Positions 21,316-31,468 of a DNA stretch of 34,210 nt are shown piece after piece. How positions within the stretch are numbered: position 1 is the stretch's first letter; every line of letters begins with the position of its first letter. Position numbers and translations under genes: made by a program. The notes under the pieces are model-generated. The model was given only the letters and a program-made list of their open reading frames with translations, did no database searches and was not told the DNA's origin. The stretch comes from Gonium pectorale (lineage: Eukaryota; Chlorophyta; Chlorophyceae; Chlamydomonadales; Volvocaceae): contig LSYV01000004.1 in the NCBI GenBank assembly GCA_001584585.1, forward strand, positions 3,502,625 through 3,536,834, in the 5' to 3' direction.

Positions 21316-22134
21316 AGGCACTGAACTGCAGGCGCCGGTACAAGCCTCCAATTAGCTGCTCGTATGCCAAAAGTCGGTGCCCAAGTTTCGCAAAGAAAAG
21401 TAAGAAATCGTTCACAACATCGTTCCAAATGTGCCACAGTCAAAGGTACAGCAAGCAAAACGGCGACATAATAAAAAGAAGTGGCGGGGCAAAACTGACA
21501 ATGCTGTGGTGCGAATCCCTTCTTCCCCGCTAGCTTCTGCTGCTTGTCCTGCCAGCGCACACCCCACGACTGCGACAGGCTCGTGAAGTATCCATGGTAG
21601 CACATGCCAGTGCAGATAACCTTGTAGAATCTGCATGTCCGTACCGTTTGTTGTAGACGGGTCCATGGGTCGGCCGGCTCGCATGGGTGGGGCAGACCTG
21701 AAGCCGGAGACCCTCTTTGCAGCCCTCCGTTGTTAAAAAGACAATAAGAAGCAGATAATAATAGGTGACCTGGTGTTGACGAAGTCTGCAGTACCGGTGA
21801 CGGTCCTAGCGATGACGATGAGTGCCCTATCGCCCAGCTGGCGGCGACAGTTCAGCAGAAGGGCCTGGTCGAATAAAGCAACCCCCTAGTTGCCAAGTGG
21901 CGGGTACCGTGGTTGGTGGAGCAGGATGGCAAGCAGACGGGTACACAACCGTACATGACATACATACAATAGGCCCCAGCTGCACAGGGTTAGGTTGCCA
22001 TATCCGTACCGGTACAGCGCAGTAGCGAACATAGTTTTGGCAGGATAGCTTGAGACCGATATACTGGTGAAAGAAAGGCCTTTGAACGCGGAAGAAGAAC
22101 CGGTGTTTGCTTAAACAGTACCAGTAGGTGTTAT

Positions 22135-22156
22135 CCCCAAAAGCGTGTATTTGGGG
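22135..22156. repeat. Short inverted repeat
   Basis: CCCCAAA at 22135-22141 and TTTGGGG at 22150-22156 are complementary arms around an 8-nt loop, immediately before the CCCCGAAA repeats. This is a small hairpin; no rho-independent terminator role is expected in a nuclear genome. Confidence 0.5.
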
Positions 22157-22167
22157 TGGGAAAGGCG

Positions 22168-22290
22168 CCCGTCCCCGAAAACCGTACCAGACTCTGCAAA
22201 TTGTGCGGGACCCTTCCCCGAAAATCTAAGATCACGTACTTATTCCAAGGCCCGTTTTGGACCCTCCCCGAAAAAAATCAATCACGATTC
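22168..22290 (+). repeat. Imperfect direct repeats with a CCCCGAAAA core
   Basis: Three copies of a TCCCCGAAAA core occur at about 22172, 22215 and 22265. The second and third are longer matches: ACCCT(T)CCCCGAAAA, a 6-8 nt spacer, then ATCACG, spaced 51 bp apart. They lie in the AT-richer intergenic segment. They may be relics of a tandem array or of a mobile element end. Confidence 0.55.
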
Positions 22291-25098
22291 TTGCGTAGCA
22301 CTACGGTAGCCTGCAGAGAAATCTGCGAAAAAAGGGGGAGCCCGCCTCTACGTTTATACACGCCCGAAGGGGCGCGGCGTTTCCAGTAGGGCGAGCGGGT
22401 ACAAAGCAAGGCAGGTGACGTTCCTCCCGCCCCCAACCGAATGAACGGCATACCAGCTTACCTGGTTCGTCGGACTAACCCGGTTGGGCTGCTAGTTGCC
22501 AGGGTTGCCCAGCAGTATTGTCATCATGGTCACAGGTTCCCGACTGCGCTCAGCGGTTACCAGACCGGCTGCGCGCCCAGCCCCCCCACCAGACCTGGGA
22601 GTAAGAACTACGGGTGAAGGAGCGGAGTTACCCCTGCCTAAGCGCCGGCCCACTCCTGTGACTCCTCACGTGAGTTACCGTAGCCTGAAGCCGGTCAACA
22701 CGTGAGCTGACGGATTGATAGGCCCTTAGTTACAAAATGCCTGTCACTTCTACCACCGTGTGTGCAAGCGCCGTGCTTGCAAAGCATATGAGCGTATGCC
22801 CTTTACCACCCCTAATACCATACAACCGGCGTCCGACATCCTATTCCGTGAACAAAATCGCATACACAACGAAATTCTGTCCGCTTAGCCTTGCTGGCCT
22901 GGACTTCCTCCGCCAATGGGCATGAACAAGAGATGGGGCGCGACGAATCGCAAGATGGCAGTGGACTCCGGACGTGTGGGAGGATGTTTTGCGGCACTGC
23001 CCCACACAGACTAGCATCCGCATTCGCCATGACCAGCCGCCAACCCCGGCTTTCAGTTCCGTATAAATTATTCCCCGAACACATGGCCACGGTTCCGCTG
23101 GACAGAAGCACATGCGTCCAAAACCTTCCGCACCTTGTTGCAAGTTTAAGCTGCACGCCATTTGCGTGCGTCCTATGCGTCTTTTTCGCTTCGTTGTGGC
23201 GTGAGGTATATTAGCTACTAGCCGACCAACTTCGTAATCCGGACGGCAACGCGGTTGACGCCCTGGCTACAGTTGCGCCAGGCTGCGCCACGCGCCAGCC
23301 CTCCCCGAATACGCCGTAATGTCGCACGCAGAGGTCCGCCACCGGCGCACCAGCCTCCACACTGGCCCGGGAATCCTCCCAACTGTCCCAAGGGCACACA
23401 TACCACGCAGCACAAGTATGCATGTGCCAGCCGTGGGTTGATACAAGTAAAGTGCCCAGGAGGAGACTCCAATCAGGCGCCTGTCGCAGCCAGTGTTCTG
23501 AACACCCCCTGTTGACGTCTTGCGCCCTCCGGCCGTCTGCAGCCTCGCGCCTCTCCGCCTTGTCCCTACGGTACGTTGTCCATAGTCCGCCTATCCGTGA
23601 GGACCCAAACGACCCTTAAGCATGTGCTGGAATCACCATCACATCACCGCCTGCTGCGCCGTGCAGCAACCCCCATCCAGCCGGCACGCGCTCCTTGGTA
23701 AAACCGCGCGCAGTGCGTGAGTAGTGGCTGGCCGCCGTGCCTGGTACCATCGAAGGTATGCACCCCCGCGAGGGAAAAAAGTATCAATCGGATACCGCAA
23801 AGGTCCGTGTGCGCAGACGTTCCTTGGAGGCCACCGCAAGCGAAGCGCCGCCCCTCGCCTCAATCATTATGGTAGCTCAACCAGCACGCACAGTTTGCCC
23901 TTTACAGGCAGCCTCACACCGACAGTGGCAGTGGTTGCATGTCGCCAGGCCGCCGTATCGACAAGGGCCGCATATTCCATACTCGATCCGGGGTTCGGTC
24001 GGGTCAGCCGCTTAGCCGTTGCCATCCTCCCCCGCCTCCTCCTCCTCCAAAGCCGTTCTTTCCATTGGTATCCGCCAGCCATGCCATACACCCGGCGCCG
24101 GAACCAGATTACTCATCTCGAGGGCAGGGACCCTTCCTCGTTCGCAGCGATGGCGTCCCCCGGTGTTGCATCTACGCCAGCTGGCGCACCTTTGTGTGAC
24201 TCCCACACACACTGCCTGACTCTCGCGTCTCGCCCCCCCCCCCACACACAACCGGGAGGCAAACCAAGCCAAGGAGCAGCGCATTCGCAGCAGTTGGGTC
24301 TGCCCCAGACGACCGTCTCTCAACGCCCGCCCCGCTCCCGCCTGGGGGCAGCACGTACGCAGCCGCCTACACTCCAGCCCAAGGGGCAGTCGGCGCGACG
24401 TGAACCCTTTCGATTGCTTGAGCCATCCATCCGCCCGCCCGCCCGCACACGCGTACATGCACCATCCGACCATAGCGGCGTGTGGACACGGCGCATGCGC
24501 CTCGCACACCGGCTTCAAACTGCTGCAGCAGCACACGTGAAAGACAAACGCGAAGGCCGCGTGCTTGCACTCCAGGCTGGCACTGCTTGAACGCCGGTGT
24601 CGGCAGTCTTGTGTTTCCAAGCACTTCCATTCCTGTGCCGCGCTTCGCAGCGCGACGGACAACCGTAATAAATACAGCGCGCCTTCAACAGCTCCGCAAC
24701 CGGTTCCGGAGCAGGAGGGACGCAGCAAGCAAGCATGCAAGCACAATCCAACACCTACAGCGAGTGCGGAGGAAGATGCGATGCGCAAACATGATGTATA
24801 CGTACAAGAACTCGCCCGGGGACCGCCGACGGCGTCACGAGCCGTGTGCCGTCGTGAAGCCCGTCGTAGGCCGAGATGGCATCGCCAGAAGTAAGCATGG
24901 AGAACCTTCACTCAGCGTGTGCGCAGGGGCCGGCAACGCACGGCATGACGCCGGAGTGCTGCAATTCTACACTTGTCCTCTGGAGAAGGCCAGAGCACGC
25001 CGCCTAGCCCTCAAAGCGGGTGTGCCCTTGGCAGCACGGCATGCTCACAGGCCTCGCAGCCGCACCCCCTGACTCACCCAGCACTCTCTGCGCCATGC

Positions 25099-25103
25099 TT
25101 ACA
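25099..25103 (-). promoter_or_regulatory. TGTAA polyadenylation signal of the CDKL-like kinase
   Basis: TTACA on the plus strand (TGTAA on the minus strand) is the first such pentamer after the stop codon of the minus-strand kinase at 25294, about 190 nt downstream. It fits the poly(A) signal used by volvocine algae. Confidence 0.55.
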
Positions 25104-25293
25104 TCCGCAGCAGCACTACCGCGGGCGGGAGCCACACATCCCACGCCGCCTTCTATCCCATCCGCACACACGCCCACGGAGTTTTGTAATGCACGCCTGT
25201 AGAGGTTAGCGACGAGATACACAATATACATGAATTACTAGATGAAAAACCCTGGAGGCACTGTGGGGGTTCCAAGCGCTGCGTAGGCAGCCG

Positions 25294-28200
25294 TCAAGGC
25301 GCTCCACATGCGAATGCCGACGCGAGAGCGCGCAGTACGCGGCCGCCAAGCGACAGCTGTGCAGCGGACGACCTAGCAGTCCCCATCCTGCCATTACTGC
25401 TCAGTTCCAAGTCCATGGCGTCGGCGTCACCCTCACGCGTCGCCGGCGGCGCCGCCGCTGCTGCAGCCGGCTCCACAACCGACGGCTGCGAGTGCGCCGC
25501 CGAGCCGCCCTCGCTCCTCCCGACCGTGCTGCTGCGCGGCCGGACCTGCACGGGCGCTGCCGAGGCGCCACCCGCAGGTGGCCCGGAGGCGCCGGAGGAG
25601 CCTACGCCCGCGCCGGCGCTGGAGGCCGCTGCCAGGACCTGCGTCCCACTGCCCTCTATCCTCAGGCAGAACGACGACGGCCTGCGCTCTCTGCTGAGCA
25701 AGCCCACGGACGGGTGCTGGCCGCTGCTGGCGCGAGATTCCACCACGTCCCCAGTGGACGCCACGGCGAACCGACTGAGACCGGTCATCGCCCGGCACAC
25801 GCCCGGGCGCGAGGGAATGCGGGCCAGGGGCGCCAGCGTCGACGGGCTGCCGGCGACCAGCGAGCCCGTTGGACTCTCCATGGCTGGCTCTGCGCCCAGG
25901 GCGTCTACGGCCGTGCGAGAGCGGCCGTAGCTGCCCTCCTTGCTCGGGGACCGCTCGATGGACCCACGGGTCAGCCCCTTGGCGGCGGACGCGCCCCACT
26001 CGCCAAGGCCGCTGCCGATGGAGCTGTACGTCGGCAGGCGACCTACCGAGTTGTGCAGCGACGCTAAGGGCCCCGTATCGTACAACTGCGACCTTGAGAT
26101 GCAAGACGAGCGGCCGCGGCAGTGGGGCAGCTTGCCGCTGCCGCCCAGCCGCCTGTGCGACTGGCGCTGCTCCGGCATGCCGAGCGGGCTGGCCACCAGG
26201 GCGTCGATCAGCAGGCTGTTTGACGCGTCGCGAGCGTTATCAAGGCTTTTCACTCCGGCCCGGGAATCTCTCTCCCCTGTCGTACCAGCGTATGAGTCTG
26301 CCGTACCGCTGGCCGTCCCTGGATCCAGGCAATTGACCTCCGACAGCACTCCCAAGGCCGTGGATGCATCCGACAGCGCCCCTGGGGCCGCAGACTGGCC
26401 GGCACCGGACGCAGAGGGAGCGTAGGAGGACGGTCTTGCTGTCGAGAGCGTGGTGGCCGACGCACGCCGGGCCCTCTCCGCCGCAGCAGCCGCAGCAGCC
26501 GCAGCAGCCGCTGCCGCCGCTGCTGCGGCCGCGGCGGCTGCCGCAGGAGGCACCACCGTCAGCGAGGGCACGGTCCTGCGGGCCTTCCCGGGCAGCACCT
26601 CTACGTTGCCGGACTGAGTCCTGCCGGGCCCCGCAGCCGCAGCGGGCACCTGCGCGCGCGCCCTGAGGACGGCCGGCGACCGCAGCCCGGACAACGGCAA
26701 CGGGGGCGGCATGTCCTCTATCTGGCCCGGAGCCGTCGAGCTGCCGGACGCAAAGAGGACTTGGTCTGCCTGCGAAAGCTGCGGCGGCCGTGGACCAGCG
26801 GCGTTGGGGGCCTGCCCCGCCCCGCCCGGCTCCTGCGGTACGCCGGGGGCGTCTGGGCAGGCCTGGGCCGCCAGCAGCGCCGGCGCGGAGATGCCCAGTA
26901 GCCCGCTGTAGCTCGCGTTCTCGTCCGCGCCGCGCCGCGCCGGCGCCTCGCTGATCGCCGAGAACTGTCGCTGCGCCTGGCTGTCCGCAGTGTCGAGGCT
27001 GCTGCCGGCGGCCGTGCTCAGGCCGAGGCCGGCCGCGGCGCCGTGTACGCTGGAGCTAGCTGCGTTGAGGCTGGAGGCGTCAGCTGTGCTGAGGCCTGGC
27101 CCTAGGCTAGAGAGCTGGCGATCCCGCTCCGTGGACACCATGCGCTCGTCGCGGTCGAGCTGCAGTGGCGGGCTGAACGGCGACGGCGCCTCACCCGGGC
27201 CGCCCGCCCCTTGCTCCAGGTGGTTGACGACGGGGCCTGCGACGTCCGGGACCGGGCTGGGCCGTCCGCGGGCCCTGCCGGCTCCAAAAGGCGCTGCAGC
27301 GCTGAGAACGTTGGCGGCGACACTGGCGCGTCTGGCAGCCGCGCTGGCGCCCACCGTCGATCTGGCGTCGCTCCGCTGCCGGTGTTGCTGTTGCTGCAGT
27401 TGTTGTTGTGACCGATTCAGGTCCGGCAGGCTCTCACTGCTGCGCCTCATGGGTCGGCGTGCGCCCGCGGCCGCCGCGACGCCGGCCGCACCGGCGGCGG
27501 CGGCCGTCCCCGCCGGCCCAGGGCGCGTGCACCACTGCTGCCTCGGTTGATGCTGCGGCGACGGCGGTTGCTGCGCCTGCTCCCGTGCCCCTTGCTTCTG
27601 CAGCAGCGCCAGTCGCCGCCGCGCGGCCTCCTGCGCGCGCAGCCCCTCAACCGCCTCCACCAGGCCCAGCAGTCGTGTGTGCGGCGTCCCCGCCAGTAGA
27701 CACGGCACGTCATGAAAGTACGGCATCTGTACGATGGACTGGGCCGAGGGCCGGTGGGCGGGGTCCAGGGAGAGGCACGCGGCGATGACGTCGAGCAGCT
27801 GCGGGTCCACGCCCTGTGAGGGTGAGGGCGGGCGGGCGGGGTGCATGCATGTATGGGCGGATGTATGGGTTGGGACTTGGGAGAGAGGCAAACAGGGGGA
27901 TGCATGGCAGGCGCAGGAGGAGCGGCAGAGGAGCGCAAGAGGAGTGGGAGAGGTGGTAAGGCTCACAGTAGCTGCGTGGTGTGCATAGCTGCGCGAACAG
28001 TGTGCGGCGGCGCGCGGGCAGCCGCGGAAGCGCCGGCGGATGCCGGTTGCGGCTTGCAACCAGGTACCGTGTGCTTGTGCATGTGCACGTGTACGGCTGT
28101 GCCGTACCTTGAGGCGCTCCTGGAGCGTACGGGAGCGCGGCGGCGGGCTGCTGGCCAGGATGCTCAGGCTGGCGCTGTTGAGTGTGCACTCAGCCTGGCT

Positions 28201-30432
28201 CGGCGGGAGCGGCCCGAAGCAGCGCATAATGCGCGCGATCTGGTTGATGGTGTTGCTGCCGGGGAACAGCGGCAGGCCCGTGGCTGCCTCTGCCAGAGTG
28301 CAGCCCAGGGACCAGATCTGGGCACGTCGGAAAGGGAAGGGAGAGGGTGATAAGGTAGGTGGAGAAGGAGGAGGGGAGAGGGAAGGCTGGAGCGTGTGGT
28401 GGGCTTGCGGCAAGGGACCACAACTAGGACAGTGGCAAGACCGCCAGCATGAACACTGCGTGCGCGACGGCGGCCTGGGCAGCTTGGCAGGCGGCACGTG
28501 CTGGCCACCAGGGCCACGTTGTCGCGCATTCATCCGCGGCTGCTGAACCCATTTATCCGACTGCAGTGGCTCCCCTCTTACATCGCTTGGTATCCCGTAC
28601 TCGTCACGCGTCAGGACCTCAGGCGCCCGGTACCACCTGCGGGCGGAGCCGGTTCACCAGCGGTTCCGGCGCTCAATGGTGCTGCCCAGCCTTTGCTTAC
28701 ATCACCTAGCACCTTGTGACCAGGTCGAGGGAGACCGGAATCCCATCCGATTTCCTGTTGACACAACAGATGAAAGCGCACAACGGAAGACATTTGCTCG
28801 ATGCCTGGGCCGGCCGGCAATGAACAAGAGTCCTGGATCAAGGCTCCGACGGCGGCCGGGCGGCTGCCTCACCTTGTGACCACATAGCTCGTCAGCGGCT
28901 CGCGCTCCGTGGGCCCCCCGGCGGCATGCTTCACGAACCGCGCAAACCCAAAATCGCACAGCTTAGCGTTGACGTGCGGCCCTTGGCCGGTTAGCAGCAC
29001 GTTGGCGGGTTTGATGTCGCGGTGCACGACCTGCCGAGCGTGCGAGAGCGGGAAAAGGGGGACAGGAGCCGGCTTGAGCCGCTTGCGTATTGTCTGCCTG
29101 TCTGCGACATACGCGGAGCGGCGCCTGATGGGGGATGGCTGTCGCGCATGGTCGCCGTATCCTCTCTTCTCTTCAACTCGTGCGACGGGTGCGTGCGTGC
29201 GGACCGTGACCAGCCCCGTGCACCCCCTGTCCCGGGCCACACCCTGTGAGCGTGGCAGTGCGCCACCGCGAGCGCCAGCTGCCAGGCAATGACCCTCAGC
29301 GTGGAGCCGTCCAGCATTTGCCCCGTGGCGATGGTGCCGTCCAGGTCCTGGCGGAACGGCGACGCGGAGGGGCGGGGCGCTCGTTAGCGGGCCATGCTAG
29401 TTTGACGGGCGCTGATTGCGGACGGGCGCCAGCCCCGAGCAGGACCCCTTGTCCGGTGACGTCTTAGGGTTGCCTACGACGCAAAGTACTGTGGCCGTGC
29501 GTGGCCGTGCTCGACAGAGGAGATACCAGCGCGGCGGCGCCCATCCGGCACGCGACAAGGCGTGCCGCCGGTGTTTGGTCTTGGCCGCCGTGGAGCGCTA
29601 AACTTAGGGCAGGGCTTCGGTGGTCCTCTCCGCGGGAGGGCTGTGTATCCCACCCGTTGTCCTCGCCACTTCTCGCCTCTCCTCCGGTTATCTTTCCCAT
29701 AGAAGAGAATATGATACCTGGTCGCACCTGGTGGAGGCTACGCTCCATGAACTCGAACACAAGGTGCGGCCGGCCGCTGGTCTTGCTGCGGAACGCATCC
29801 ACGAGTGTGATGATGCATGGGTGCGGGGGCAGCGCGCGGAGCACCTGGATCTCCCGCAACAGCAGCCGCTTGACCTGCGGGCGCGTGGGCGTGGGATGGA
29901 TCTGAGCCTTGCGCTACACAGCCTTGCGCTGTCCGGCCCAGCCATGCACCGGACCGCCGCGCTTGGCTCACGACACTCAGTTATCCTATGCTGCATGCTC
30001 TATTGCCAGCCGCCGCGACTTGGCTGCACGAGAATGAGGCGGAGGCCCGGCCGATATCAGGTGTATGACCACATCGTGAACCCCGGGTTGGACGGGTGGA
30101 CGTGGGGTGGACCGGCAGGGGGTGCGTGTCCTTCGGCGCCCATGCCCCCGGAGCTCGGCACATTCTCTCCTTTATGGACGAACGGGCGGGGCGGCGGGGT
30201 GGACGAAACTAGTGTATGAAGGTCCAGAGCGATATGAACGTACGTATGAACGTCCGGTTTCCATACAGATCGAAGGTAAGGACGAGAAGCTCACCTGGGG
30301 CTCTTCCCAGTACTTGCAACTCTTTACTGCGAGCAGAACCGGCCCCGTTGTTCCGTTGTCCGGCCCGACAACTGCAGAGACTACGCCATATGCACCCTCA
30401 TCAATGGTGCGAACGTATGTGTAACAGTGGAC
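25294..30432 (-). CDS. CDKL-like (CMGC) protein kinase, first codons unresolved
   Basis: Exons: 30432-30295, 29874-29728, 29347-29243, 29030-28873, 28636-28582, 28317-28108, 27813-25294. These give 1110 residues with consistent phases. No ATG lies in frame at the 5' end. The first listed exon starts at an acceptor-like CAG, so a short upstream exon should supply the start (one candidate reads ATGGAC just upstream). Motifs: Gly-loop IDEGAYGVV, AVK Lys, helix C in LLLREIQVLR, VVHRDIKPANVLL, KLCDFGFAR, activation segment LTSYVVTRWYRAPE, WSLGCTLAEAATGLPLFPG and LSLDPAHRPS. The KLCDFGFAR...TRWYRAPE combination is typical of cyclin-dependent kinase-like (CDKL) kinases, which have a TDY or TEY dual site; here it is TSY. 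Family members control flagellar length in Chlamydomonas (LF5) and ciliary or neuronal functions in animals. The C-terminal extension of about 800 residues has Gln runs (near 27382-27408) and a 22-Ala tract. Ciliary function is inference. Confidence 0.85.
26479..26544 (-). repeat. 22-residue poly-alanine tract in the CDKL-like kinase
   Basis: Twenty-two consecutive Ala codons of mixed GCG, GCA, GCC and GCT usage lie between VVPP and ERARRAS in the tail. Part is a CAG/CTG-type triplet run on the opposite strand. Mixed codons suggest it is older than a simple slippage expansion. Poly-Ala runs are common in GC-rich algal proteins. Confidence 0.9.
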
Positions 30433-31468
30433 CTGCGTGTTCGCGGCAGCAGCGTTGGACAACCTCGCGGGACACCGCGCAATCTGCTGCTGCGTATAAG
30501 ACCTACGTCCATTACAGAACTGAAGCTGCCCCTGTGCCCATGAGGCGCCGGTCAGGCCTAACACAGCAGTAATGGCCCGTCGCCGCTCCAAGGTCGCCTA
30601 GAGCGATAAATGCACATGGCCACCAAGCGTATTTGCGGAAGGGAACGTGTACGTCCACATGTCAGAAAAGCATTTCACACTTGGCCATTCGGTAGTAGGT
30701 TACTTTCCAGCTGCGCTGAGCCCCTAGGCCTCAAAATGACTGAATGTAACCACGTGTGTTTCATTCAAATTCGTACAAGTCCAGCAGCATCATGTTCATA
30801 GTGGCCCACGAAGGGCACGACGAAGGGTCAACCGACATATGGCCAACTTTGTTTTGAGATAACTAGAGGGGCCGCCCTGTAGAATAGAGCAGTGCATTCA
30901 TCGCACCAAATTATATATGCAGGACATACATACATTGGGACCCGGGGGCGTTCCCTTACTTAGGGCCTCGTGCGTGATGCGGCGGCTAGATAGACTGCTG
31001 GCAAACGAAACGGTCATACAATGCCATACCGACAATGCGCACATGTACCCTGTATATGCTATGCAGACGCGCCGGCTAGAAGATGTAGTCCTGCTAACGT
31101 GTGCCGCCGGTAGTGCCGCCGGCGGCAGCAGCAGGCAGGGCAGTAGTAGTGGCGCCTGGCTCAACACCTTTGATACGCGACGCATGCTACTGTGTGATGG
31201 CGAGTCCCACGTCATCTGCGACTTGACCCTGCTGTTGGTATGCATGGGAGTCCCGCCGATTTCCTCAAGCACACGCATGCAGGCATGCCTGCTGCCTAAA
31301 CGATCCACCCACAGTTTCATTTAGAACTCAGGAAGTATGTTAATCATTATGCTCCACTGGCGGCGACAGGAACGAGCGCGCAACGGCTGCTGACTTCGGA
31401 GCATTGAGCAACTGGGAACTTGGCACAGCGATTCGACCTTTTGAGTCTGTAAGTCCTTGACGACAGGA
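30433..31468. other. Divergent intergenic region, CDKL-like kinase to gene 5
   Basis: This holds the promoters and 5' untranslated regions of two divergent genes, and probably the missing first exon of the kinase. A candidate is ATGGAC followed by GTAGGT on the minus strand near 30507, which would join in phase to the first recognised exon. Composition is AT-richer from 30700 to 30920. Around 31100 a GCCGCCGG/CCGGCGGC inverted pair and AGCAGCAGG-type triplets occur. I see no other gene. Confidence 0.45.

Larger units (their letters stand above)
21316..25293. other. About 4 kb without a supportable gene
   Basis: The stretch lies between the two minus-strand kinase genes. It holds the upstream region of the first and the 3' untranslated region of the second (up to about 25085). 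From about 21700 to 23200 it is clearly less GC-rich and stop-rich on both strands. The longest frames (plus 23724-24590; minus 24911-24012) are rich in Arg, Cys and Pro, with no recognisable domain and no exon-like boundaries. The only structures noted are short imperfect repeats at 22135-22290 and simple runs such as repeated CCGC near 24430. Confidence 0.5.

Noticed and set aside
21210..21605. Minus-strand frame upstream of the unclassified kinase as an extra N-terminal exon
   Set aside because: The frame that joins in phase to the kinase has a stop immediately upstream of the ATG at 21315. This other frame does not splice in phase and has no similarity I recognise.
24012..24911. 299-residue minus-strand frame downstream of the CDKL-like kinase
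   Set aside because: Cys/Arg/Ser-rich translation without a domain, opposite another long frame (plus 23724-24590) of equally poor quality. There is no sign of splice structure. It is best read as non-coding.
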